NCBI RefSeq assembly: GCF_022539315.1 | Contig: NC_066315.1 | Coordinates: 119,727,374 to 119,791,373, forward strand | DNA: 64,000 bases | Direction: 5' to 3' | Origin: Serinus canaria | Lineage: Eukaryota > Chordata > Aves > Passeriformes > Fringillidae | Shown here: one piece after another, positions 12,311 to 24,340 of the stretch | How the letters are laid out: each line of letters opens with the position of its first letter | Position numbering within the stretch: the first letter of the stretch is position 1 | The notes under the pieces: generated by a model | Database searches by the model: none | Seen by the model: only the letters and a program-made list of their open reading frames with translations | Told to the model about the DNA's origin: nothing | Program-made: the position numbers and the translations under genes

Positions 12311-15300
12311 TAGTTGACTCCACTGTACATTTTAGCCTGAGGATGAATAGTATGGAATACTCCTCTGAATAGTACAGAGTTCTCTTGCAGTTAAAAAAGT
12401 GAACTTTATTATTCCCAGACATATTACCATACATATTAGTCTGTATAGTTCAATTCATAGTTTGCAATGGAAAGAGTCAGAAATTTACTGCTTGAAATTT
12501 GTTTAGAAAAGCTTTTCCCTCTAAACAAACTCTTCACATTTTTAATGGATATCTGACATTTTGGTTTCTAAACAAAATACTTTTACCATTAAAACAGAAG
12601 AAAAGGCATGGGCGAAATATTTATTCATATTCATTTCTCTCAAAATTTTCCTCAGTAAATTCTTGCCCATCTGTTCTAGTGATCAATATTTATAATACAT
12701 AATGAACATTAAATTACTGGTGAAGTACCTCCAGGATTCATTCAGTATTCTGCAGATACTCCTAATTTTGACATATTGATGTTCTGTGGTTAACTTTTCC
12801 AATATACAGGTCAGTCTAGCGATGTTTTCATTTTGCTTTTTCTTTGTAAAGAAAGGGTCTAATGTAAGGTCCAGCAATGCTTCAATTTTTTTCTTCTCTC
12901 TCTTGAGTCTGTTAATGCTTGGCTTTGTTAAATGGATATAAATCACAGCACAATATTACATCAAAAATATTTCTGTGTAACTGAATTTTGAACTGAACTG
13001 ACTCTGTTAGATGTTCTCCATTACATCTTACTCAAAAAGAGAACTGTTGAAATGAGATCAGATTGGTGAAGCAAATCAGGAAATACTGTGAATTGATTTA
13101 AAAAAAAAAATGCAAAGAACTGTGGAGAAGGATGTTTCAGGTATTTCATCATATTGAATGAACAAAAAAACCACTTTGTATGGACTTGGTGCAAAGTATC
13201 TACCTGCAATCCTCAGAGCCCATGGGGTTTTGCCATGGTACATAAGCACTTTCATTGTTACTTTTTCGAGCTTCCTTTCTTGCCATTCTCCATTGGTGCA
13301 ATTCTTGCAGAAACTGGTGGGAACCGAGAACTGATATAAGGAAAGTCAAAGTCTTGGACAGAGCAGTATGCACTAAAAATAGAAAGGAACCCAAAATAAC
13401 ACAATGCAGAAAATAGATGCAACAAATTGTATTTTTCCATAGAGCATTTCCAGCCCAGCTCAACTGTCTCCTAACTGTATGTTCTTAATTACTTTAAAAA
13501 GCACTAGCAATCCAAATTAAGCTCCAGGAATATCATGTTTGATTCAGGCTTCCAGAGTGACACAAATTCATTAAATCTTCCGCACCAATCCGCTTTGTTA
13601 CTTTTGGCATATCTACAATTTTTTGTGTAATAAAACATTGCATAAAGGGTTTAGTAAATTGAATTTAGCACTATGCCAGCAGTGTAGCCCACAACCCTAA
13701 ATGATCCTGAATTAAGCTTTTGTCTTTCAGATTTGTAAATATTTAACAGGGATCTCTCTAGGCATAAGTGTGCATGCTTATCTTATACTTCTACATATAT
13801 GTATAGGTGTGTGTGTGTGTGTGTGTGTGTGTGAACATATGTGTGTATATGTCTAACATATATGAAAGCTGACAGGTGTTTGTTGCATTTGAAATACAAG
13901 TGAGGCTTTTCTTCTTTTTCACTTCAAAAAATGAAATGGAGAAAAAACCCCAAGTTCATAACCAGTTTCAGCTCTTGGAAATAATGCTAGAATTGTATTG
14001 GGAGGATACTTAGGAGGAGAACAAAAGAATTCATCCCACCACATGGAACATAAATGAGTTAAAAATGTATTTTCACCATCTGCTGCACTCGTGAAATCTT
14101 GAGATTTGTAAATGGCAGTTTTTGAGAAAGAGTAAATCTGAGATTTGGGCCTTTTCTTCAGAGACTGTAATCTTGAGACAATGCTCTTCTGTTTTAGAAA
14201 TACACTTTGTACATTTTAGATTACCCGAATTGTCTAAAAGTCTGTGAGAGGTAAGTAGTCTGAGCAGATATCTTTGTCCTCCTCATCTGTTCAGTACAGG
14301 AATATATGAACAGCTGTGGAGATCTGGGAAGTGTATCTTTGTAAGAGAGAGTAGAAATGGTAATTGTAGGTAGTCACAGCCAATACTTCAGTCTCTTGCT
14401 TGAGTTTCAAATGTTTCCTATCACTGCAGAATATTATCCCTTACAATTGTAAGCAGATGTCTTTTAAAATAAGGCTCACACTGAGGGAGTTATTTTACTC
14501 TGTTATGAGAGGCTACCACATAATCTGCTATGTGAAGTGGCCCATTATATATAAAGTTTCTGCTTCTGTGCTGCACAGCCTCCTGCATGTGTCCTAAAGA
14601 GAAGCTGCTCATTGTTCTGAACTGAACACTTTTACCTGTTGAAAAACACAAAGCGTTCTAGAAGTCCCCAACTTTATTTTTCTCATGTACTGTCTCTGTA
14701 ATAATGCTGGGAGCAACGACAGCAGTTCCCAGTCACATTTCTGCTCAGAAGGAAGCTATTGGCTGCCTAGGAATTACTTATGGATCTTTCATGGCAGTTA
14801 AGTGTTATGCAGTTTAAGAATCCCAAGCAAAGGGATTTTACTGCTATTCATAAACAAGACATATTATTTCTACTGTTGTTTTATTGTTGCATTGTGTTGT
14901 TAATTGCTGTATTCCTAACCAAGCAGCACATTTGCATCCAAAAACTGTTTTTAAAGTAGGAAAATCAAACCTAAAAATGTGCTAAAGAAAAACAAATACA
15001 AGTCTTGTTCCAACTGAGAAAGAACTTTGACACCTGTGGGGGATACAGAAAGAAGAAAGTTCTTGATGAAAGTGCTTGAGATTAAACCTTCCCTAGACCT
15101 TGAAGTACCATATTTCATGGACTATAATGCAGTCCAGATAATTTGGGATTTTGTGACTTCTCCAGAGGGAAACTAGCAGAAAAAATCTGCTTAAGTGGCC
15201 ATTAACATTTAATAAACTTTATGGCATCTGTCAACCAGACGAGTTTCACGGACATCTGCTCCCTGGTTTGGCATTCAGTTTGGTTTATCTATATCAGGTA

Positions 15301-17226
15301 TGGATCAGGTACCAATACTATTGGTTCACTCTTCAGCTCTATAAATATCCCTGCGTGCAAGCAATTGCTTAAGCTTTCAGCAGTAACATATGTGACCCTG
15401 TAAAGATTTGACCTCATGTCTATCAGCACAGTATCAGCTGTTCCCATATGTCTCAACTCAGCATTCTGAAGATCAGCTGTAAAAGCCAGTAAAAGGGCAT
15501 TTATATTGAAAGGACTCAGAAAGTCCTTTCCTGATTGCATTAAGGTAATTAAGGTTTCTGCTTTTGCAGATGATGTAGTTAAGACAGATAACCACAGTTA
15601 TGTGCACATACAGCCTATTTCTTCATCTAAATTGCTGAAGTGGAAGCTTATAAATGGGTAAACAGGAATTGTAATGTACTTAAAAAATATAGTGAGAGGG
15701 TGGTCCAGTGAAAAAAACTTACAATGTCAGTCTTGCTGCTTCACAGACTAGTGGAGAGGAAAAAAAAAAAGAATTTTGTTTTTCATTTCAAGTTTCCTAA
15801 TAGGCTTTTGATCAAATGGGATCCTTTCAACTCTTTTCTGGCATGGAAGATGTATAATATAAATACATTTGTCATGTTTTCATGGTTTTGGAAGAACTTC
15901 TGCCAACAAGTGTCTTTCAGGATGAAAAAGAAGGGAAAGTCAATGATTTGCTGGAAACGCTATATAACATTTGTTTGAACTGTGGGAGCAGGTGAACTGA
16001 ATTTATATAAGCCACTCCAAGCAATTGAGCTATAAAAACTCTGGGCCTGTAGACCAATTTACTCATCTCAAATCTTGCCCTTATCTTTGAGGATTTTATT
16101 TATTTCACTATGAGGAAATGAAATTTTTTATTAATGTGATAACATGATTCTCATTCAGTCTAAGGGGTTTTTTTTCTTTCTTACTGTTGCAAAAAGTTCT
16201 TACATATATAAATCATATACAGAATTAAATTGTCATAGAAAAGAATAAATCATATTTTTAATCCACCTTAAGAGCACTTGTTGCTACATAATGTCCTGAA
16301 CTCATAAAGGCCCCCATTCCCTGTACAGACACTCATATAAAAAACATACAAAGTAAATAACATGTGATGCCAAGCTTCAAATGGTAAAGACAGTGTCCCT
16401 GTCTTCCTATCTTTCCATTTTTTTTATTGTGTTCATCTAGTATCAAGAATAACCAAGATGCAGATAAGAGTCTGCCAATGGTCTGTAAGGAGCCCACTTC
16501 AGAGGGAACTGCATTCTTCCAGCAATGCAATGCAAACAGTAGTAAATGATTAATTCTAAGGAAAACAAGTTATCCAATGTCCCAAAGTCATGTCATGCAA
16601 ATGGGCACTTAGGAGAGGCAGCACATCTGTGATTAGTGCTGACTATTGGTCCAGTGTGGTATCATTTCCAGAATCATTTAAGAATTGATAATATCAATGC
16701 AGGTCCTTAGACTATGGCCAGCAAACCCTGAGTGCCTGTGTGGCTGTACACGACCAATAACCCACCCATCTTGCATTCCTATGTAAGAAAGAGCCAGCAA
16801 GATGCTGTGATTTAAATGAGAACTGATCTCTGAGATTTTATCAAATGCCAGATATAATTAAGGGATCCTTGTAAGACCAATGGAAAGTTGGCAGCTACTG
16901 TACAATAGTTTTTATGTTGAAGTTTTATACAACAGGAAATTCATAGCTAAGAAATGTGAGGCCATGGACATGATGTTCCACAGTCTTCCCCAGGAGCTCT
17001 TTGCCATTTGTCTAGAAAATTAAACAGCTTATGTTTAGAAAGGCCACTTGGCTTTCAATTTCAGGACCCACCTGGGAGTTTTGATAACTCACAGGTCATC
17101 AAAGCTTAAGGCAATAATAATGAAGAACAAATTCCTTTCATAACTTTATTCCTGTAAAACTTCTGATATGCTTAATAAGTACTAGAAATTCTTATATAAA
17201 GTAACTATGCCTATATGTTTGATGCT
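12311..17226. other. intronic DNA, no gene seen
   Basis: No coding exon or repeat family was recognised apart from the GT microsatellite at 13807. Open frames are short and not protein-like. Confidence 0.55.
13807..13833. repeat. (GT)13 microsatellite
   Basis: An uninterrupted GT dinucleotide run of about 13 units, flanked by TATA/CATATG-rich DNA. Such runs are usually length-polymorphic. Confidence 0.95.
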
Positions 17227-17458
17227 TCCTTTCTTTTTTCTTTCCTTTTCTCTTTTTCTTTTCTTTTCTTTTCTTTTCTTTCTTTTCTTTTCTTTCTTTT
17301 CTTTTCTTTTCTTTTCTTTCTTTTCTTTTCTTTTCTTTTCTTTTCTTTTCTTTCTTTTCTTTTTTCTTTTCTTTTCTTTTCTTTCTTTTCTTTTCTTTTC
17401 TTTTCTTTTCTTTTCTTTTCTTTTCTTTTTCTTTCTTTTCTTTTTCTTTTTCTTTCCC
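17227..17458. repeat. (CTTTT)n polypyrimidine microsatellite
   Basis: About 230 bp of TTTTC/TTTC units, all pyrimidine on the plus strand. It is less regular than the tract at 8.6 kb, because TTTC and TTTTTC units are interspersed. Lysine/arginine-rich or phenylalanine/serine-rich frames across it are artefacts. Confidence 0.96.
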
Positions 17459-20400
17459 TGTGATGTGATAAATATTACTGGAAGGAAAAACAAATTATAA
17501 CTGTTGAGCCAGATTTCTCACCGAAAAAAAAAAATGGAGTCACTAAATTTCTGTTTAAAATTATACTGCCATTCCTATAATTCTACCATGTCCATTTTTT
17601 AGTATTTTAGTATGAAGCAGTGGGGTTCTTACACCTAGGATAACTGTAGTGATAAGATTTTGAAGCATATCTTGATGTATAAATTACTGATCAAAAATAT
17701 TTGCTGATAGTATGCACAAACATGTTCCCTGCAAAAGCACCCAATAATTACTGTACAGAGTACAGGAAAAGAAAACATAAGGCTCATTCATTTGAGGTGC
17801 TTTGAGATAAATCAGGATTTTATTCCTGACTCCTGCTTTACATGGGTGTTTGGCTCCCAAAGTTAGGAGGATTCCAAATGATTTCTGTGCATCTGGATAA
17901 GGATTTGTGCACTGCAGAAAATATCCTAGGCCAGGTGTAGTGAATTTATTCCCAGCAGACACAGCATGCTGCAGTTTAATCCCTTGTCACCAATGGGCCA
18001 GTGTTTGCATTGCTTAAGTGCTAATATGCTAATTCCAACTTCTGGTATCAAGAGGTTAATATGATGCCTCTGCTTTTGTAATTATTGCTTAAGACTGACT
18101 GGCACATTAATGGAAAATTGATGAAACCCTTTAGGAATTGTTACACTCTCTGGAAAAAAATATACAATTCATTCCTAAAGTAAATCTGATAAGCAAATAA
18201 TTTAAGTCATTTGTCAAAATCAAAAGCAATTGGCAACTCCAAAATAAATATTGCTTTTCTTTCCAGCTACAAAGTTAGACGCTAAATGAATTTTAATAAA
18301 AATCCAATGCTTGTAATGGAGAGGGGATTGCATCTTTTCCTTTTGACAGGGTGTTTCAGAACACATTTTTCTCTGATGTAAAGATAAAAATCATAAGCTC
18401 TTTTCATCCCAGCTTCCAGAATCGGTGTGAAACTAGTGACCCTACTAACACTGCTGATGTTTGACATTTTCAATGCAGCTTTATTTGTATATTTTCATGT
18501 TAGCAATGGTGTTCATCGTATTGAAAGGCTAACAGTAAGTGGAAGGATCAGACAATGAAAGTACATCTGTTCCTCACTTTCTTTACTGGCACCATTTCAC
18601 TGTTTGGCTCTCTGATTTCCACAGAGGGAGATTTGGAAACTATTCCTCCTTTACGATTTCACATGCCTTTAGGGGAATCTCTTACCCAAATCATGCTGCT
18701 CTAAAACAAGCCTCCTGCAGATAAAAATCCATAGAAATTACTGTTTATCTTGCTGAGTTACATACAGCAGGCTTCCCCCAACAGAAGCATTGGATATGTA
18801 CAGCAGCACCACACAGTTGCTATATGAGTGCTTTCTCCTGTAAATCACATTTGACGTCAGATTGGGGCTGTAAAAGGTACATTTGAAAGTGTGCTGGTGA
18901 TAGTGATGAAAATGTCTCTTATGGCTCAGTGCAAGCACGCAGCCAGGTTCCTCAAAAGTCCCTCCCATTCCAGAAGTGTCAGGAGGGGCACTTGTGCAGA
19001 GGTGGAGGTCATGAGCCAATCTGGTCTGAACATCCTTGTTCCTGCTTTTAGACTTCACTGGTCTGTCCATATCGTTCTCCTGGAGTATATTATCAAGGAT
19101 ATTGATCTCATCTCACACAGAGGTAATTATATGCCTCCAGAAAGAACCTAGATGTGAACCAGGATATGGAAATTAGGCAGGAGCTAATTGTTTGAGCAGA
19201 AATGTACCCACAAATGGTGATGTTAGGGCTGATGGAGGATGTTGTATTTCCTTCAATCATTGTAATATAGTCCCATATTTCTCAAATATCCTATTTTTGT
19301 GTCAAACTAGCTTCTCATTTTCTGTCTTAACGGAAATATTTCAAAAGATAACATTCTGCAATATAAACAGGACCTCAAAGAAGAAGAGTGTTTTCTTAGG
19401 TGCTGAAAATTCAGTTCAGAAGTCAAGATCCCAAATTCTGCAAAGCACTCCAAATATTACTGTGCTGTGACGCCCTAATCTCCACATCACATGCATTTCT
19501 CCATCTTATGTGACAGTAAAAGTAGTAGTGCCAGTTATTTCCTTTCAGGGTAACTCTAACTGTTATAATGTCAAATGCATTGTACTGAAGGCAAAAAATC
19601 ACCTCTGTCCCACTTGCTATCCTTCAAAGGAGCATGGGACAATGACAGGAGCGTGCACTGCCATGACTGCTCAGATAAATCATTTTCAAAAAAACAAACC
19701 TCAGCTATGGTGTCATTGTGGTGTTTCTATTAATAGCAGTGAAGTGCTTCACTGCCAGTGAGCTCCTAGATATAGTAAGTCAGGTATTTCCCCATAAAAA
19801 TGAGTTTCCAATTATACAGCTTGCAGAAAAATAATTGGACATAAAGGACCCAGAATAAAGCAGAAGCAGTTACAGTCTGCAAGATCAATAATTAATAATC
19901 CTTTTGAAAGTAATACCTCTGTGTCTACATCTCAGAGAAAACATCCATAACAGCATATAGTAATATTACGTATATTCCTCATACACAGTGGTTCCAGTTT
20001 ATTCCAGGAGATACTGGAATTATATTGTTTACTTCCAGTACTGCTATTACTGCAATTACTAAAAGCCATATGGTTCTGTCATATATATTCCACAGTAAGG
20101 GATTTTTCAAAAATGTTTACTTTGTTTTGATTAACATTTCTGAGTAATAACACAAATCTTTTTCTTCTTTAATTACTCATGCAGTTCTATCCCTTATCAT
20201 AAAAATCATACAAAATAAAGAAAAACATTAACCTTCCAGCAAATTTTTGAGGTTTTGGTGGTGGGTGTGGGGGCTTTATGTGGCTTTCAGAAGTAGAAAT
20301 ACATGTAATCAGTGTGTAAATACCCCAAAGACTCTGTTCCAAGACTTTATCATAAATTGTCAGATGCTGGCAGTTAAAAGAAAAAAAAATATATGTGTAT

Positions 20401-23400
20401 TATGAAATTTTCAGCTATGAAAGATACATCCTGAAGCACAGCCAGAGTATAATGTATTTGTTCCACGTTCAAGGGTTCTTCGAAGATGAATTTTATTGTC
20501 CATAGGCTTGCTGCAGATAGCTGCATTGTAGCTGTTCATACCTGACAAATTTATTTCCAGGTTTATTGCTTGTCTTAAGCCTGATTGAGCTGTAGAAATT
20601 CTGCTGTAGCTGCAGTCATGGAAACCTTTGGGGTTTCTGTGGCCTGGCCATCGGTTTGACAACCAGGAAGATTTGACAGACAGTTTGGTCCTTCTTTTGA
20701 AAGCAGTCAACACTCATCTCCCCTTCTACAGACAACTCCTCATTGTTCAGATATTTGGGAAAAGCTGTATTTAATAGGAAACCATTTCGGGTAAGGCCTG
20801 ATATTTCTGCTCCATAGTGTTCTGCTTGGCTCCCAGAAATGGCTAGCCAGTGGAACCAGTGACATGGGACTGATGACTCACACTGGCCATCTATGCCTCT
20901 CATCACAGTGCACTTGGAGCATAAATGTGGGCTAAAAAATACCTCACCTCTGGCTCCACTCAACAGTAGGAGAAACAGCCACAGTGGGTGGAAGTGAGAA
21001 CACACAGGGCTGGTCTGTGACATGCATTTGTCTGTAAGGAGCATGCTCCTTCCAGCTAGAGAAGTTCTGTTTCCAACATTGACATGGGTCTTAATGGGAA
21101 AAAAAACCAAAAACCAACAGCATACTGTTTGTTCATGTGGGAACAGCAGCCCCCTAAAAGAGGTGACCTTTTTCTTTCCTAAGATTATATGCTTTTTTAC
21201 TTTAATAAGTACGTGGCACAACAAAAGATCCTAACAGTTTCTGTAGGGATTTCTGAAAGGGAGCAACTCACCAAGATGGAGCAACCCACAAACAAAAATT
21301 CTGATGCAGTTCAAGGCTCAGTGTAGATCCAGTCTAGTATTTTTTCTCTCTGATGACCTAATCCAGGATCTCAAATATAAAGATATCCAGGAAAACAGAG
21401 ACCAAAAATATAGCTTCTAAGTTTTTAAATGTGTGGATAACTGTCCTTGGAGAACTATAACAAGGCCAGGAAACAACTGATAGAAACCTATCACATTCTT
21501 AGACAATTACTAAAAATCAAAAAGTTGTAAGTTCTGAAATAATATATCCTCATTTTTCATATATTTAAAATAATGGAATTTGAATATAATTTTTAAATTG
21601 ATGATCTCTTCTGTAGGGATTTTAGAAAAACTGTGTATATCCTAGATTTTTTTTCAAATTTGGAAAATACAGAAGTCTGAATCAAATTGTACCACAATGA
21701 TATTTTTAGTTAGGTACAAGAGCTTCAAATAATCTACATTACTACTCTTGATGCCTTGCCTGTAGATGCAGAAATAATATAATTTTACACATTTGTGAAG
21801 TAGAGGAGATAATTCACCTATCACAACATGGAATTTCCTGAGGCATTGTAGAAATCAAATACTCCACACTGTTCTGTAAGCTGCTTCTGTGAGCCTTCCC
21901 ATGGGATAAAAAAAGATGTACTAAATTTATTACATATTTTTAAATGAATATCCATAGAATCTCACCAATTCCCCTTTTGCCCTCTTAAAATCCTATGGGA
22001 CATTTGCATAAAGATGATTTTCAATACTGTTTAGCAGCCAGAGCTCTCACCAAAGCTGCTGGGGCTTAGGTTGGTCAGGGTTATGCTGAGAGCATTAAGT
22101 CGGCATTTTTGCATTCACGTGTACTCATTCCATGGAAAACAAATGGTTCTCTTACCAAATATGTGTGTGTCAACAGGAACAGTGTGTCCTTGTCAACGGC
22201 TGCATGATAAAACAGAGACATCTACTGGTTAAAGAACGAAATAGGAAAAATATCAAAATTTGTGCAGAGCATTAGACAAAGCCTTGTCAGACTGCCCTCC
22301 TTTGCTTCCCAGTACAGCTGACTGAAATATCCAAACTCCACTGGTGCATTCTGGCTAAAAGAAACAGTAAACCTCCCTTTGATTTCATGAGAAAAAACAG
22401 ACCCTGTAACACTGATTGACCCTAATTCTAATAGACTATAATCATAACAGACATTTATTTGTGACAGAGCAAAACCAATCTTATGCAGAGCAGGGAATAG
22501 TCAGCCCTTCTTCTGTCACAGTTTGGGATAAAAAGACATTCCTTGAACACCCTGTTCAGCACCTGCCTGAGATATTTGTGCTAAAAGCAGTCTGAATTAC
22601 AGCCCTAAACTGGAATGTTCTTGTAATTTACAGGCATTTTCTCATATACTGTCTTAGTCTGAGCTCAAAGCAGCATGAGCAGTACCTTTTAATGGTATTT
22701 TAATAATGGCTAATATATTTTGTGAATCAGATCTGTCTTCAATTACAATTTGACCTTCCTAAATGTGATGTGAGGACATTTACATATTTATTGAAGAGCA
22801 TTGGTACTCTGTGTGTGTGTTACAGCATACATCACGCCTTAATAAGGGTTTGAAACTGCAGTATTACAGATGAAGTTTCAGAAGTAATCCTGGAGTGACA
22901 GCTAACATAAGGAAATGACACTTAAGGTTTGCAGACCTTTAACTACTTTATTGTAAAAAAGACAGCAGGCTGGATTCCTTTCCCTAAAAAATTCTCTTAT
23001 TCTGCAAGTTTGGGAAATACTGGCATAACCTTTACATAAAACCATAGATTATTATTGATATTTTATATAGAGCCTTCATTCTGAAATTTATATACAAATT
23101 GACATGAAGCCAAGATAGAAAAACTATTTTAAAAGTGTGAATAAAGAATTTTGGGCCTGTCATAATTTCAAATAAGTCTGATAGATAATATTAGCCTTCA
23201 GGAAAACCATACCTACTCATTGTGTCATATGACTAAAAAACAGTCTTGTTCAATGGTAAAAAGATGATAAAATGAGAATAGTTCAAACAAAAATCTTAAC
23301 ATGTTTTTCAGCAAATTAGACTCAAGTGTGCAGTCCTGGTTAATAACCTGAAGTCCCAAGTGAAAGCAGATTCCATTAAAACTAAATGACAAATGGAAAC

Positions 23401-23842
23401 AGTGAGAACCAAGTAATTTGGATTCCAGTTTCCACGTTTTAATAATCAGTTGCATCCAGCTTTCTGCTTTAAGTGGAATGTTAATATCAAAATAGGCAGC
23501 ATCAGAATAAATCTGTATATCAGGTGTGATTTTCCCCCATTAAATCCATTCAACAGCCTATGCAAAAACTCCTTAGAGCTAAACAATTGGGATTTGATTT
23601 TTCATTACTCCTGCTTGTTTATCTCCAGCGTGATTTGCTGGGTGTTAGTAATAACTTACTGAATGGCAAGAAGTAAAAAGAAATATCCCACCACTGGTGA
23701 GATTCCTGCCTCCTTCAGCGGTGTTTTTTCCAAGGAACAAATATTATGCCGGAGCTATCTTTATTTTCCAAGACTTATCTTTTTAGACTGCATCATTTGC
23801 ATACCTTCATGTAAGTAAAGTGATAGAAGAAAGGGGTTTAGG
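17459..23842. other. intronic DNA with one long antisense open frame
   Basis: No repeat family or known exon was recognised. The one item of note is a 202-codon minus-strand open frame (20616-21224) with a signal-peptide-like leucine run. It is discussed as a finding and not called as a gene. Confidence 0.5.
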
Positions 23843-23936
23843 GTGAATGTGGGCGCAGCACATCTGCCACCTCCGCTGTGCAGCGGCCCCGCGTTCAGCA
23901 CCGGACCGGGGACAGCTCCGGGTGCCACCGTCCGCT

Positions 23937-24313
23937 CCGGCCCCGCTCCCTGCCCCGCTCCCTGCCCCGCTCCTGCCCCGCTCCCAGCCCGGCTCCTGCC
24001 CCGCTCCCAGCCCCGCTCCCTGCCCCGCTCCCTGCCCCGCCCCCAGCCCCGCTCCCAGTCCCGCTCCTGCCCCGCTCCTGCCCCGCTCCAGCCCCGCTCC
24101 CAGCCCCGCTCCCAGCCCCGCTCCCAGCCCCGCTCCCTGCCCCGCTCCCTGCCCTGCTCCCAGCCCCGCTCCAGCCCCGCTCCCAGTCCCGCTCCCTGCC
24201 CCGATCCCTGCCCCGCTCCAGCCCCGCTCCCAGTCCCGCTCCCTGCCCCGCTCCTGCCCCTCTCCAGCCCCGCTCCCAGCCCCGCTCCCAGCCCCGCTCC
24301 AGCCCCGCTCCCT
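23937..24313. repeat. GC-rich minisatellite (about 12-bp GCTCCCAGCCCC units)
   Basis: Roughly thirty imperfect tandem copies of an 11-12 bp unit of the form CCCCGCTCC(C)(T/A)G. It sits in a CpG-rich island (about 23860-24340) within otherwise AT-rich intron. The minus strand is a series of short G runs, so G-quadruplex formation is possible. The open frames of 175 to 300 codons across it (Gly-Ala-Gly or Pro-Ala-Pro repeats) are produced by the repeat and are not genes. Confidence 0.95.
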
Positions 24314-24340
24314 CGGCCTCCCACAGCCGGCCCAGCTGCT

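Noticed and set aside
17182..17500. Lysine-rich and phenylalanine-rich open frames
   Set aside because: They are translation of the CTTTT tract, not genes.
8619..24313. Tandem repeats considered as possible CRISPR-like arrays
   Set aside because: There are no unique spacers, and the host is a vertebrate. They are simple satellites.
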